From the NCBI GenBank assembly GCA_018857735.1, contig JABMCL010000934.1:268001-332000 (forward strand): a stretch of DNA of 64,000 bases. The letters run 5' to 3'. The notes below the pieces were generated by a model. The model made no database searches and had not been told where the DNA came from. It saw only the letters and a program-made list of their open reading frames with translations. The DNA is from Alviniconcha marisindica (Eukaryota > Mollusca > Gastropoda > Provannidae). This document shows, one piece after another, positions 44,918 through 55,995 of the stretch. The stretch's first letter is position 1. Every line of letters starts with the position of its first letter. The position numbers and the translations under genes were made by a program.

Positions 44918-45180
44918 GGCGGGGATAGCTCAGTTGGTAGAGTGTCCAACTGAAAAAGCCAAGGCACAATACTGATGTGGGTTCAAGTCCCTGGTGCAGC
45001 AAGGAATTTTTCAAACAGTCAACTTTCAGTGCAGACTGTTAGGGTGTTCGCACAGCCCCGGTGTGCAGTTGTTCGCACAGCCCCTGTGTGCAGTCGTTCG
45101 CACAGCCCCTGCGTGCAGTTGCATCCATCAACATCTGTGCACAAGTGAAAAATCCCAAATGCTGGCAGCCATACCACTGT
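44918..45180 (+). mobile_element. tRNA-derived SINE, plus orientation, with an internal short tandem repeat
   Basis: The head has an A box (TAGCTCAGTTGG, 44926-44937) and a B box (GGTTCAAGTCC, 44980-44990). The spacing between them is longer than in a functional tRNA because of extra bases in the anticodon region. The body has three copies of TTCGCACAGCCCCTGTGTGC and then ACAAGTGAAAAATCCCAAAT, which resembles the AAAAGATCCCA part of the other SINE. Confidence 0.75.
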
Positions 45181-45365
45181 CATGTCATGTCATGTCATAG
45201 GGCAACCAACTGCATCAGTACCATCAAGCTACATGTCATGTCAGGACAACTCCATCAGGCTACATGTCATGTCAGGACAAACAACTCCATCAAGCTACAT
45301 GTCATGTCATGTTATAGGGCAACCAACTGCATCAGTACCATCAAGCTACATGTCATGTCGTAGGA
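45180..45365 (+). repeat. irregular tandem repeat with TCATG pentamers
   Basis: TCATGTCATG tracts alternate with GGGCAACCAACTGCATCAGT and CCATCAAGCTACATG. Confidence 0.9.
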
Positions 45366-45435
45366 CAATCCTGGAATGTTTAAAGAAGTTCACCTTTTAT
45401 TGTGTATATGTTCCATTTTCAAATCCAGCACACCC

Positions 45436-46150
45436 AACCATCAGCTGTACATACACACAGGACAGATCAACATCAGCTGTACATACACATAGGACAGATC
45501 AACATCAGCTGTACATACACATAGGACAGATCAACATCAGTGGTACATCCACACAGGACAGATCAACATCAGTGGTACATAGATCAACATCAGCGATACA
45601 TACACATAGGACAGATCAACATCAGTGGTACATACACATAGGACAGATCAACATCAGTGGTACATACACATAGGACAGATCAACATCAGTGGTACATACA
45701 CATAGGACAGATCAACATCAGTGGTACATACACATAGGACAGATCAACATCAGTGGTACATACACATAGGACAGATCAACAGCGGTACATACACATAGGA
45801 CAGATCAACATCAGTGGTACATACACATAGGACAGATCAACATCAGCGGTACATACACATAGGACAGATCAACATCAGCGATACATACACATAGGACAGA
45901 TCAACATCAGTGGTACATACACATAGGACAGATCAACATCAGCGGTACATACACATAGGACAGATCAACATCAGTGGTACATACACATAGGACAGATCAA
46001 CATCAGTGGTACATACACATAGGACAGATCAACATCAGCGATACATACACATAGGACAGATCAACATCAGCAGTACATACACATAGGACAGATCAACATC
46101 AGTGATACATACACATAGGACAGATCAACATCAGTGGTACATACACATAG
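45436..46150 (+). repeat. 32-bp minisatellite, about 22 copies
   Basis: Units read ACATACACATAGGACAGATC AACATCAGTGGT, with GTGGT, GCGGT and GCGAT variants. Confidence 0.97.
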
Positions 46151-46610
46151 GAATTGCACAGACAGTAGGCAAACGTGAACCTGTGTGATGTTCAAATGCT
46201 CCACATGATCAATGACAGCAACACCAATTGTTCACAGAGAGAAGTGGAATGAATATTAATATTAAACCGGTACACAGTAATCTCTGAAACTTGTGAAAGC
46301 ACCTATCTGTATTAAATACACCAAACTGACTTTGCAATGGATTGACACATCCTTGTTATGCCACACACCCTTTGATACAGACCGTTACATCACACACCTT
46401 AATTTACTTTGCAATTGCTTGACATGGCCCTGATATATTATCATCCCCCCCCCCCCCCCCCCCCCCATCTACTTTTGTAACAGCCTGACACAGCTCTGTT
46501 ACATCACACACTATTACTTTGCAATGGATTGACACAGACCTGTTGCATCACACACTCTAACTAGCAGCTTGACAGCCTTGTTACATCACATACCCTAATT
46601 TACTCTGTAA
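46151..46610. other. spacer with poly-C and diverged TTACATCACACA repeats
   Basis: A run of about 22 C lies at 46445-46466. Loose repeats of GACACAGCCCTGTTACATCA type begin here and continue after the MITE at 47240, so the MITE inserted into them. Confidence 0.7.
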
Positions 46611-47238
46611 AGCCTGTTCTTAATTGGGTGAATGTTTGTTTGCGAACCTAGTAGGAAGTATTCAGCGAACCTAGTTGGTTCTTAATTGGGCAAACTTTTC
46701 TTCGCGAACCTAGTTGGAAGTATTCGTCGAACTGTGACGAAGCTATATTCGGGGTCCAAAAGCTTCGCTCAACATTTTCTGGGAACATTCGCCCTATTCG
46801 ACGAACATTGCCTCTGATTGGCTGAGAGCAGAGCTCTCCTGTGGATGAAGAAAAATAAAAATAAAAATGGATGACGGTGTCGCTAGGTTCTTCACTCGCT
46901 TTGGAGGGAATTTGTTTATTTGTTGACTTGTGGGAGGCGCAGCCTTGTCTTGGGACCCAGAATGAGATAGTAGTTAGTTGAATTACCCTGTGAGGGATGA
47001 TTAAAGTATATTGACTTTAGCCTACATTTTCGATCATGCTGTCTGCTGTGTGTCTGCTGCAAGTTCAGGCCGAAACTTGCATCTCATTACAAGCCAATTG
47101 AGAATGAAGTAAAGTTTGTTGAAGTGTCCGAACCATGTTCGGTGAACTAAAAGTTCAATTAAGAAATGAATCATAGTTTGTCGAAGTGTCCGAAGTATGT
47201 TTGGCAAACAAACATTCGCCCAGTTAAAAACGGGCTTA
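46611..47238 (+). mobile_element. MITE-like element with inverted ends, copy 2
   Basis: The left end, AAGCCTGTTCTTAATTGGGT then GAATGTTTGTTTGCG, is the inverse of the right end, AAACATTCGCCCAGTTAAAA then ACGGGCTT. Subterminal repeats of GAACCTAGTTGGAAGTATTC are present. The interior has CCTCTGATTGGCTGAGAGCA. It is better preserved than copy 1 at 15756. No transposase is encoded. The flanks suggest a TA target duplication, but this is not certain. Confidence 0.85.
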
Positions 47239-47239
47239 A

Positions 47240-47580
47240 TAGCTTCACACAGCTTTGTTACGTCAAATTTATTTTGTAACGGACTGACACAGCCCTGTTA
47301 ATCACACACACTAATTTATTTTGTAATGAATTAACGAACACACTATTTTGTAATGGACTGACACAGCCCTGTTATGTCACACACACTAATTTATTTTGTA
47401 ATGGATTGACACAGCCCTGTTATGTCAAACACACTATTTTGTAATGGATTGACACAACCCTGTTATGTCACACACACTATTTTGTAATGGATTGACACAG
47501 CCCTGTTATGTCACACACACACTAATTTATTTTGTAATGGATTGACACAGCCCTGTTACGTCACACACACTAATTTACAA
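47240..47580 (+). repeat. minisatellite of about 35-50 bp, seven copies
   Basis: Units contain ATTTTGTAATGGATTGACAC and AGCCCTGTTATGTCACACAC. Confidence 0.92.
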
Positions 47581-47769
47581 TGCAATCAGTTGACAGCTTT
47601 GCCATGTTTACACCAGCTTCAAGCAGCAACAAAATGTTACTCATTAAACCATGTAAGACTGAAAACCTGCAAGCTGCTTCAGGCAAATCGATGGCAAAAT
47701 GTGGTGCTAGACCTACTGCGGTCACATGACCATGTATCTGTTAATACAATTATCTGATAAATGTCATGA

Positions 47770-48340
47770 CAGTTGATATAATGTTGACATACTGTGAAAG
47801 TTATAACAGTGACAATTTATGGAACATTAACTGACAAATGTAATAATTACAATTAACAGAATGTTGTTTTACAAATGCTGTCATAATGACAACTCATAAA
47901 TGAACATTACATGACAAATGGCATAATGACAACCTGTAGAATATTACCTTACAAATGTCCTTGTGACAACTGTACGAAAGTACCTGACAACTGTCACAAT
48001 GGCAATCTGTAGAACATCACTTGACAAATGTTTGAACCAAACTACTTGACAATTGTCATAATGACAACAGTAGAACATTTCCTGCAAAACATAATGACAA
48101 TGTGTAAAGCATTGTCTGAAAAATGTCATATCTTTATAGACCGTTAGTTGACAAACATAATATGGACACCTATTTTGCTTTAATGCTGTCATAACATTTG
48201 GTAGAATGCTATTTGACAAATGTCATCATTCTGTTGTGTGTCCACAACATGGACACATGCCCAGTGTAGAATGCGTTTTGACAGATGTTGTCATAATGAC
48301 AGTGTGAAATCAACTGGTCTGTTGTATATTCACTATGTGG
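47770..48340 (+). repeat. old diverged tandem repeat of about 40 bp
   Basis: TTGACAAATGTCATAATGAC and TGTAGAACATT phrases recur with many changes. Confidence 0.75.
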
Positions 48341-48734
48341 ACACGTGCCACAGGCATGCAATGACAAAGGCATTACAGCTGCAGATGTGACTGCAGTGTA
48401 CAGTTAGCAAAAATTTACTTCTTACAGTGTAGATTCTGACAGGTGTAACATGGTGTAGCTAAGGCAATGTGAACTTTACTGAGATAACGGACCAGTGAAA
48501 TGGGAATGTTGCTCACTTACACATCCAACTTATAAAAATCTAACGACATGGCAACCCAACAAACCATTACCAAGACAAATCTGGAGGGGAAAAATGGAAT
48601 GGTTAATGTGGAAAACATAATAATAATAATAATAATAAATCATTCTTATAAAGCGCTATTCTTTAACCAGAGTTAAACTCACTGCGCTTAATTTGTTTTG
48701 GATGAATCTGTGTGGCAAATATGAAAGCTATACT
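48341..48734. other. spacer with TAA microsatellite and a shared short element
   Basis: Six to seven TAA units lie at 48627-48647. The following TATAAAGCGCTATTCTTTAA and CAGAGTTAAACTCACTGCGC are the reverse complement of 14158-14205, so this is a dispersed sequence of about 70 bp. Confidence 0.6.
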
Positions 48735-49275
48735 TTTAACACCATCCTTTGCACACTAATGGTTCAAAGGGGCAGCATTAACACCATCCTTTGCACACTG
48801 ATGGTTCAAAGGGGCGGCACTAACACCATCCTTTGCACACTGATGGTTCAAAGGGGCAGCATTAACACCATCCTTTGCACACGGATGGTTCAAAGGGGCG
48901 GCACAAACACCATCCTTTGCACACGGATGGTTCAAAGGGGCAGCACTAACACCATCCTTTGCACACTGATGGTTCAAAGGGGCGGCACTAACACCATCCT
49001 TTGCACACGGATGGTTCAAAGGGGCAGCACTAACACCATCCTTTGCACACTGATGGTTCAAAGGGGCAGCACTAACACCATCCTTTGCACACCGATGGTT
49101 CAAAGGGGCAGCACTAACACCATCCTTTGCACACGGATGGTTCAAAGGGGCAGCACTAACACCATCCTTTGCACACGGATGGTTCAAAGGGGCAGCACTA
49201 ACACCATCCTTTGCACACGGATGGTTCAAAGGGGCAGCACTAACACCACCCTTTGCACACTGATGGTTCAGGAGG
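48735..49275 (+). repeat. 42-bp minisatellite, about 13 copies
   Basis: Units read AACACCATCCTTTGCACACT GATGGTTCAAAGGGGCAGCA CT. The 42-bp length keeps frames open on both strands (200 and 298 codons), which is spurious. Confidence 0.97.
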
Positions 49276-49289
49276 GGCAGCACCTCCCT

Positions 49290-49364
49290 CACTGACAGCC
49301 CCCTCTCCCCTCCACACACAGGCACATGCCCCCCTCTCCCCTCCACACATGTCCCCCTCTCCCT

Positions 49365-49401
<37 letters not shown>

Positions 49402-49640
49402 GCCCCTCTCTCCTCCACACACACACATGGCCCCTCTCTCCTCCACACACACACACACACCGCCCCTCTCTCCTCCACACACACACACACATGGCCCCTC
49501 TCTCCTCCACACACACACACACACATGGCCCCTCTCTCCTCCACACACACACACATGGCCCCTCTCTCCTCCACACACACACACACACACACAAACACAT
49601 GGCCCCTCTCTCCTCCACACACACACACACTCTCAACTGT
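49290..49640 (+). repeat. AC microsatellite with interspersed 19-bp CCCCTCTCTCC blocks
   Basis: Eight or more copies of ATGGCCCCTCTCTCCTCC are separated by AC runs of varying length. Confidence 0.95.
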
Positions 49641-49789
49641 CCTGTGCGACAAGGTATTACTTGATAATAATAATGTATTCTTTTATGTGCTTGTTGTCCC
49701 ACTGGAGCACATAGCCCATTATATCTAAATCAATATGAAACACAAAGGTATTCCACCATCCACACAAAACTTCACATATACCTACAGCT

Positions 49790-49885
49790 ATGGCAGTAAA
49801 CAGTAACTGATACAGCTATGGCATACACATACCTACAGCTATGGCATACACATACCTACAGCTATGGCATACACATACCTACAGC
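49790..49885 (+). repeat. 23-bp repeat, about four copies
   Basis: Units read ATACCTACAGCTATGGCATA CAC. Confidence 0.92.
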
Positions 49886-50039
49886 TACAGCAATAAACAG
49901 TCACTTTGGTCACATGTATGTTAATTCCAAAGAAAAAGTGATAGCATTCATTAAAACAAGTAAAAAAAGAAGCATCCTATATAGTTTTATGCCACCCAAA
50001 AGGACACTTTGACGACAATGTGGCTGTGTCCAAATTCAT

Positions 50040-50470
50040 TCAAAAACATTGTTCTCATTTCTCACAGCAATGTTGGTACATCCACATACATTCAAAAGAA
50101 CATCCCAAGAGCCAATTTGTATGTCCACATTCATTTAAAAGAACATTACAGCAATGGTGGTATGTCCACAATGATTCAAAAGAACCATTCTGAGAGCAAA
50201 GTTGGTATGTTCATATTCATTCGAAAGAATTATTCAAACAGCAATACTGGTATATTTACATTCATTGATTTAAAAGAACATGACAGCAATTAGTGTTATG
50301 CACATATATGTATTCAAAAGAACACAATCATTCTGACAGTGAGATGTTCCCATTCATTCAAAAGAACACAATCATTCTGACAGTGAGATGTTCCCATTCA
50401 TTCAAAAGAACACAATCATTCTGACAGTGAGATGTTCCCATTCATTGAAAAGAAATATTGTAACAGCAAT
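50040..50470 (+). repeat. diverged repeats followed by a 44-bp array of three to four copies
   Basis: Early copies vary around TCATTCAAAAGAACATT. From 50300, TTCATTCAAAAGAACACAAT and CATTCTGACAGTGAGATGTT repeat cleanly. Confidence 0.9.
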
Positions 50471-50904
50471 GACCACATTCATCCAAAGGAATCATTCTGA
50501 CAGCCATGTTGGAAACCTTCTCATAGCAGTGCTGATCTACAAAGAAGGAGCAATTCTCAGCTGACTTGCATTCAACAACAAATTGAACAAGTAGTGAATT
50601 TTAGCTCAAATGTAGTCTACCCAATTCTTTTCAAGTTATTTTCCCCCTTCTCTATCAGGTTGCAATAAGCATGTGTTTGAACATGAAGTGCCTGTATACA
50701 AACACTGGCCTTGTGAACAAATCTAAACAAACCTGCAATTGGTTCAGTATGTTCTTGAACAAGATGTCCATGTATGCAAACTCCAGCTGTTCACCCCCCC
50801 CCCCTCCCAGCAAACCCACACACTTCAGCTTGTTCACTATCAGTATCACCCACACTCCAGCTGCCCCCACCCCCTTCCCCCCACCTGTTCACTACCCCCA
50901 CTAC
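50471..50904. other. spacer, no gene recognised
   Basis: Unique sequence passes into CACTCCAGCTG and CCCCC-rich text that introduces the next array. Confidence 0.5.
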
Positions 50905-51310
50905 AGCCGTTGTTGAGTCCTTCACCCCAATTGTTCACTACCCCCACTACAGCCGTCGTTGAGTCCTTCATCCCAATTGTTCACTACCCCCACTACAGCC
51001 GTTGTTGAGTCCCTCACTCCAATTGTTCACTACCCCCACTACAGCCGTTGTTGAGTCCTTCACCCCAATTGTTCACTACCCCCACTACAGGCATTGTTGA
51101 GTCCCTCACTCCAATTGTTCACTACCCCCACTACAGGCATTGTTGAGTCCCTCACTCCAATTGTTCACTACCCCCACTACAGGCATTGTTGAGTCCCTCA
51201 CTCCAATTGTTCACTACCCCCACTACAGGCATTGTTGAGTCCCTCACTCCAATTGTTCACTACCCCCACTACAGGCATTGTTGAGTCCCTCACTCCAATT
51301 GTTCACTACC
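50905..51310 (+). repeat. 46-bp minisatellite, nine copies
   Basis: Units read GTTCACTACCCCCACTACAG and GCATTGTTGAGTCCCTCACT CCAATT. Left copies have CCGTTG and right copies GCATTG. Confidence 0.97.
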
Positions 51311-51399
51311 ACCCTCCATGAAAAGGATGTGCAAAGTGCATTATCATTTGTGCCCCCCCCCTTCAGTAGGGGCTAGCTGAAAACATTTCATTCATTTGT

Positions 51400-51790
51400 T
51401 CAACAGCCCCCATGCCAGCTGTTCACTATTCTCCCTGTTTAAGTTGTACACTACCCTCCTCCACTCTAGCTGTTCACTAACTCCCCCCCCCCCGCCAAGC
51501 TTTCACTATTCTCCCTGTTTAAGTTGTACACTACCCTCCTCCACTCTACTGTTCACTACCCCCCCCCCCCCACCAAGCTGTTCACTATTCTCCCTATTTA
51601 AGTTGTACACTACCCTCCTCCACTCTAGCTGTTCACTAACTCCCCCCCCCCCCCCCCCCCCCGCTGTTCACTATTCTCCCTATTTAAGTTGTACACTACC
51701 CTCCTCCACTCTAGCTGTTCACTAACTCCCCCCCCCCAATCTGTTCACTATTCTCCCTGTTTAAGTTGTACGCTACCCTCATACCCACAC
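51400..51790 (+). repeat. minisatellite of about 80 bp with poly-C, five copies
   Basis: Units contain CTGTTCACTATTCTCCCTGT, TTAAGTTGTACACTACCCTC and a C-run of 8 to 20 bases. Confidence 0.95.
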
Positions 51791-51959
51791 CCCAGCTGTC
51801 CACTGTTTGCAGTGAACCAAACCAAACAGGGACTGGCATTTTCAGAAAGGCAATGGGTTGCATATGACCGGCTGTAACCAAGGAGCACACAACTTCCACT
51901 GCCAAGCTGTCAAGAGATATGATATGTCAGTCTGTATTTACAGTTCACAAAATGTACAT

Positions 51960-52160
51960 AACCTAACCAACACTCAGTTTCTAATCAATGCTACATACAA
52001 ATACAGTGTAACAGTTTCTAATCATTGCTACATACAAATACAGTGTAACAGTTTCTAATCAATGCTACATACAAATACAGTGTAACCATTTCTAATCAAT
52101 GCTACATACAAATACAGTGTAACCATTTCTAATCAATGCTACATACAAATACAGTGTAAC
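51960..52160 (+). repeat. 37-bp minisatellite, five copies
   Basis: Units read TTTCTAATCAATGCTACATA CAAATACAGTGTAACCA. Confidence 0.95.
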
Positions 52161-52229
52161 CCAGAATGAACTCCACCCTTAGACACTTGCCCCCCAAATG
52201 TTACATTTTCATGTACACAACCCCTGACC

Positions 52230-52460
52230 CAGGACCATTCCCCCTTTAAGACCCCTTTTGTTGGATGTCTGGGGTCACCCCTTTTAAGACCCCTTTTGTT
52301 GGATGTCTGGGGTCACCCCTTTTAAGACCCCTTGTTGGATGTCTGGGGTCACCCTTTTAAGACCCCTTTTGTTGGATATCTAGGGTCACCCCTTTTGTTG
52401 GATGTCTGGGGCAGTCATCCTCTCAAGGCCATTTTACTGGATACTTACAGAGGTCATCTT
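52230..52460 (+). repeat. 38-bp minisatellite, five to six copies
   Basis: Units read CCTTTTAAGACCCCTTTTGT TGGATGTCTGGGGTCACC. Similar but diverged units continue to about 52760. Confidence 0.93.
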
Positions 52461-52849
52461 TGCTGGACATCTGTGGTGGTCAGCCCTCTCCTGAGACCAT
52501 TTTACTGGATACTTGTGGTGGTCATCCTTCTTTTTACTTATTTAAGCCTCTTTTGCTGTCCCTGTTTATTATTTGTTGTTGTAAATTGTGTATAGAGTAT
52601 GTATTTGTGTGTGTGAGTGCCTGTGTGAGCCTGCATGTGCTTAGAATAGTCCCTCCAAACAAACTTTTGCACTGTATAAATAATATTTGGGGTGGCCATC
52701 CCTTTCTTCAGACCCATTTTGCTGGATATCTGGGTACCCCTTTCTGGGTATTTGTGGTATTTTTTAAAGGAGGATTCCACTGTGCAAGAGTGGAAAACTG
52801 GAAACACAAACATTTGCAGTTGCTGTAAATGAGTAGTGGAAACACGACA

Positions 52850-53090
52850 AACAACGGCTGACAGTTACCACCTCCAGGGCTGACAGTTACCATCTCCAAG
52901 GCTGTCAGTTACCACCTCCAGGGCTGACAGTTACCACCTCCAGGGCTGACAGTTACCATCTCCAGGGCTGACAGTTACCACCTCCAGGGCTGACAGTTAC
53001 CATCTCCAGGGCTGACAGTTACCATCTCCAGGGCTGACAGTTACCATATCCAGGGCTGACAGTTACCATCTCCAGGGCTCAGTTACTCTC
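52850..53090 (+). repeat. minisatellite of about 22-23 bp, ten copies
   Basis: Units read GACAGTTACCACCTCCAGGG CT. A 14-bp repeat (TTATGACCCATGTC) follows at about 53128-53175. Confidence 0.95.
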
Positions 53091-53284
53091 ACCATGAAAA
53101 AGAAGCTTCAATATGGCAGACCCATGTCCTTATGACCCATGTCTTTATGACCCATGTCTTTATGACCCATGTCATTATTTCTCAATCAACATACATGTAC
53201 AACACACATGCGCGTGCACACACACACATGCCACAGCCATGTTGTAAAATGAACAAGTGAAAAGTTGAACCCCAAGTGAAAAGA

Positions 53285-53480
53285 CTACTTTGACCAGTAA
53301 ACACCTAATGCCACAGGACACACATCTACTACCTTTGACCAGTAAACATCTAGTGCCACAAGACACACATCTACTACCTTTGATCAGTAAACACCTAGTG
53401 CCACAAGACACACATCTACTACCTTTGACCAGTAAACACCTAGTGCCACAAGATACACATCTACTACCTACCACCCAACC
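53285..53480 (+). repeat. 45-bp minisatellite, four copies
   Basis: Units read TGACCAGTAAACACCTAGTG and CCACAAGACACACATCTACT ACCTT. Confidence 0.95.
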
Positions 53481-54299
53481 AAGAGGGCCACTGGCACAGG
53501 AAGCCAACTACTTTCTTTCTTCATTACCTTGCAGAAAACTACTTTCTTCACAGGTTTGCATGAAACAACCACAGAATGAGTTGCACTCACTGCATTACTT
53601 TACAGCCAAGAGCTCAACATCAGGGAAAAACACTTTTTAATGCAGTGACAGCCGAGGTTACCACAAGACACTAGCCATCTCCTGTCACACAGAAACACAA
53701 AGCAGACATTGCATTTATGGTAATCCATGCTTCACAGACATATCAAACCTACATAGTAAAGATTAGATACAAATTGTAGTGATCACATATTCAGGTACAT
53801 AACACTGTAAGTCAATACTAAAAACACTACATGCATACCAAAACTCAGACACATGACACAATCACTTTATATATAATATAGTAAACTCTGGTGTATGACA
53901 TTACTTGTATACCAAAACTCAGGTGTATGACAGTACACATATAACAAAAATAAACTTGGTGCATGACAGCTCAGGTATACAAAAACTGAGACACATCACA
54001 GTACATGTGTACTGAAACTCAAATGCATGATGGTACACACATACCACAATTTCAAGCGCACCATGCACAGGACATGTACACACAACCGATGCAATTTGAC
54101 AATGCAGCTGACAAGACTACTGACGATGAGTAGAGGAGGAATGCATGTGCCTCTGGTAGGTTGATCCTTCCCTGGAAACTGGGATGATTTTCACCTTCAG
54201 CTTCTTGCTGCAACCACAAAGGTAATGAATAGAAACAGATGCTCCAGTGGTGTGCATGTACAAGAAACACACCCCCCCCCCCACCAGCATCCATGTACA
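53481..54299. other. unique sequence downstream of huntingtin; one exon-like segment on the minus strand
   Basis: On the minus strand, CCTTTGTGGTTGCAG is a good acceptor before 54207. If spliced to the donor ACACAG|GTAGGT at 55803, it would add Ala-Arg-Ser and a stop. The rest would be 3' untranslated region. Loose ATGACAGTACA repeats lie at 53880-54050. Confidence 0.35.
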
Positions 54300-54785
54300 G
54301 TCATTCACAGCACTCTCATTTAGGTCTAACACTCACAGCACTCTCATTCAGGTCTAACACTCACAGCACTCTCATTTAGGTCTAACACTCACAGCACTCT
54401 CCTTTAGGTCTAACACTCACAGCACTCTCCTTTAGGTCTAACACTCACAGCACTCTCATTTAGGTCTAACACTCACAGCACTCTCACTTAGGTCTAACAC
54501 TCATAGCACTCTCATTTAGGTCTAACACTCACAGCACTCTCCATTTTGGTCTAACACTCACAGCACTCTCACTTAGGTCTAACACTCACAGCACTCTCAT
54601 TTAGGTCTAACACTCACAGCACTCTCCTTTAGGTCTAACACTCACAGCACTCTCACTTAGGTCTAACACTCACAGCACTCTCATTTAGGTCTAACCACTC
54701 ACAGCACTCTCATTTAGGTCTAACACTCACAGCACTCTCACTTAGGTCTAACACTCACAGCACTCTCATTTAGGTCTATCATTCA
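54300..54785 (+). repeat. 28-bp minisatellite, about 17 copies
   Basis: Units read TAACACTCACAGCACTCTCA TTTAGGTC. It lies 3' of the HTT stop codon as read on the minus strand. Confidence 0.97.
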
Positions 54786-55050
54786 CAGCATTCATGTTTA
54801 ACCACCCACAGCATTCATGTTTAACCACCCACAGCATTCATGTTTAACCACCCACAGCATTCAGGTCTGACCACTCACAGCCTTGACATTCAGGTCTGAC
54901 CACTCACAGCCTTGACATTCAGGTCTGACCACTCACAGCCTTGACATTCAGGTCTAACCACTCACAGCCTTGACATTCAGGTCTAACCACTCACATAACT
55001 GTCATTCATGTCCATCCACTCACAGCTTGACAACTTTTGCACCCCCCCCC
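54786..55050 (+). repeat. two related arrays of 23-29 bp units and a poly-C tract
   Basis: CACAGCATTCATGTTTAACC units are followed by CTCACAGCCTTGACATTCAG units. C-runs lie at 55043-55059. Confidence 0.92.
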
Positions 55051-55079
55051 CCTCCCCCCCACAGTATTCATTTCTAATA

Positions 55080-55850
55080 ACTCATACCACTGTCACTGCC
55101 TGTAAGCAGGTCACTGTAGGAACAGCCATCATCACCTACCTGTGTTAGACAGGTAAGCAGGTCACTGTAGGGACAGCCATCATTACCTACCTGTGTTAGA
55201 CTGGTAAGCAGGACACTGTAGGGACAGCCATCATCACCTACCTGTGTTAGTCAGGTGAGCATGTCACTGTAGGGACAGCCATCATTACCTACCTGTGTTA
55301 GTCAGACAGGTGAGCATGTCACTGTAGGGACAGCCATCATTACCTACCTGTGTGAGTCAGACAGGTGAGCATGTCACTGTAGGGACAGCCATCATCACCT
55401 ACCTGTGTTAGACAGGTAAGCAGGTCACTGTAGGGACAGCCATCATCACCTACCTGTGTTAGGTAAGCAGGTCACTGCAGGGACAGCCATCATCACCTAC
55501 CTGTGTTAGACAGGTAAGCAGGTCACTGTAGGGACAGCCATCATCACCTACCTGTGTTAGTCAGACAGGTGAGCAGGTCACTGTAGGGACAGCCATCATC
55601 ACCTACTTGTGTTAGTCAGACAGGTGAGCAGGTCACTGTAGGGACAGCCATCATCACCTACTTGTGTTAGTCAGACATGTGAGCAGGTCACTGTAGGAAC
55701 CTACCTGTGTTAGTCAGACAGGTGAGCAGGTCACTGTAGGGGCAGCCATCATCACCTACTTGTGTTAGTCAGACAGGTGAGCAGGTCACTGTAGGAACCT
55801 ACCTGTGTTAGTCAGACAGGTGAGCAGGTCACTGTAGGGAGAGTCACATG
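55080..55850 (-). repeat. minisatellite of about 60 bp, about 13 copies, built from the 3' end of the last huntingtin exon
   Basis: On the minus strand most units read TGTCCCTACAGTGACCTGCT, CACCTGTCTGACTAACACAG, GTAGGTGATGATGGC. The coding end of the HTT exon (TCTCCCTACAGTGACCTGCT and on to ACACAG) is the first copy. Most units thus repeat about 32 coding bases, an acceptor-like CCCTACAG and the donor-like ACACAG|GTAGGT. The huntingtin stop codon lies at the start of the second unit. Confidence 0.95.
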
Positions 55851-55993
55851 AGGTCACACCCTGAAAGGTGGCCATAAATGAGCGACGATGCAGGTCATCT
55901 GTCAGTTGACGGAAAAAGTCCACAGCAGCCAGACAGAAGAGGCGACGGTCCACGACCTCCAGTTTACCCATACGACCGAGCACATGAGGAAAG
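55786..55993 (-). CDS. HTT: huntingtin, last coding exon
   Basis: The exon reads LFPHVLGRMGKLEVVDRRLF, CLAAVDFFRQLTDDLHRRSF, MATFQGVTSCDSPYSDLLTC, LTNTGRFLQ and a stop (TGA, 55788-55786). It aligns with the end of vertebrate huntingtin up to LLTCL; the last residues differ. The acceptor is a CAGCAG tandem site (NAGNAG). Using the second AG gives L-F-P-H in register with the vertebrate protein; using the first adds one serine. The C-terminal codons lie in the first units of a minisatellite, and the stop is formed by repeat sequence. Alternatively the donor ACACAG|GTAGGT at 55803 is used and a further exon follows near 54207. Confidence 0.92.
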
Positions 55994-55995
55994 CT

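Noticed and set aside
44918..45000. Functional tRNA gene
   Set aside because: A and B boxes are present, but the anticodon region is expanded, the acceptor stem does not pair, and a SINE body follows.
48756..49652. 298-codon minus frame and 200-codon plus frame
   Set aside because: A 42-bp array and AC-rich repeats keep both strands open. No coding character outside the repeats.
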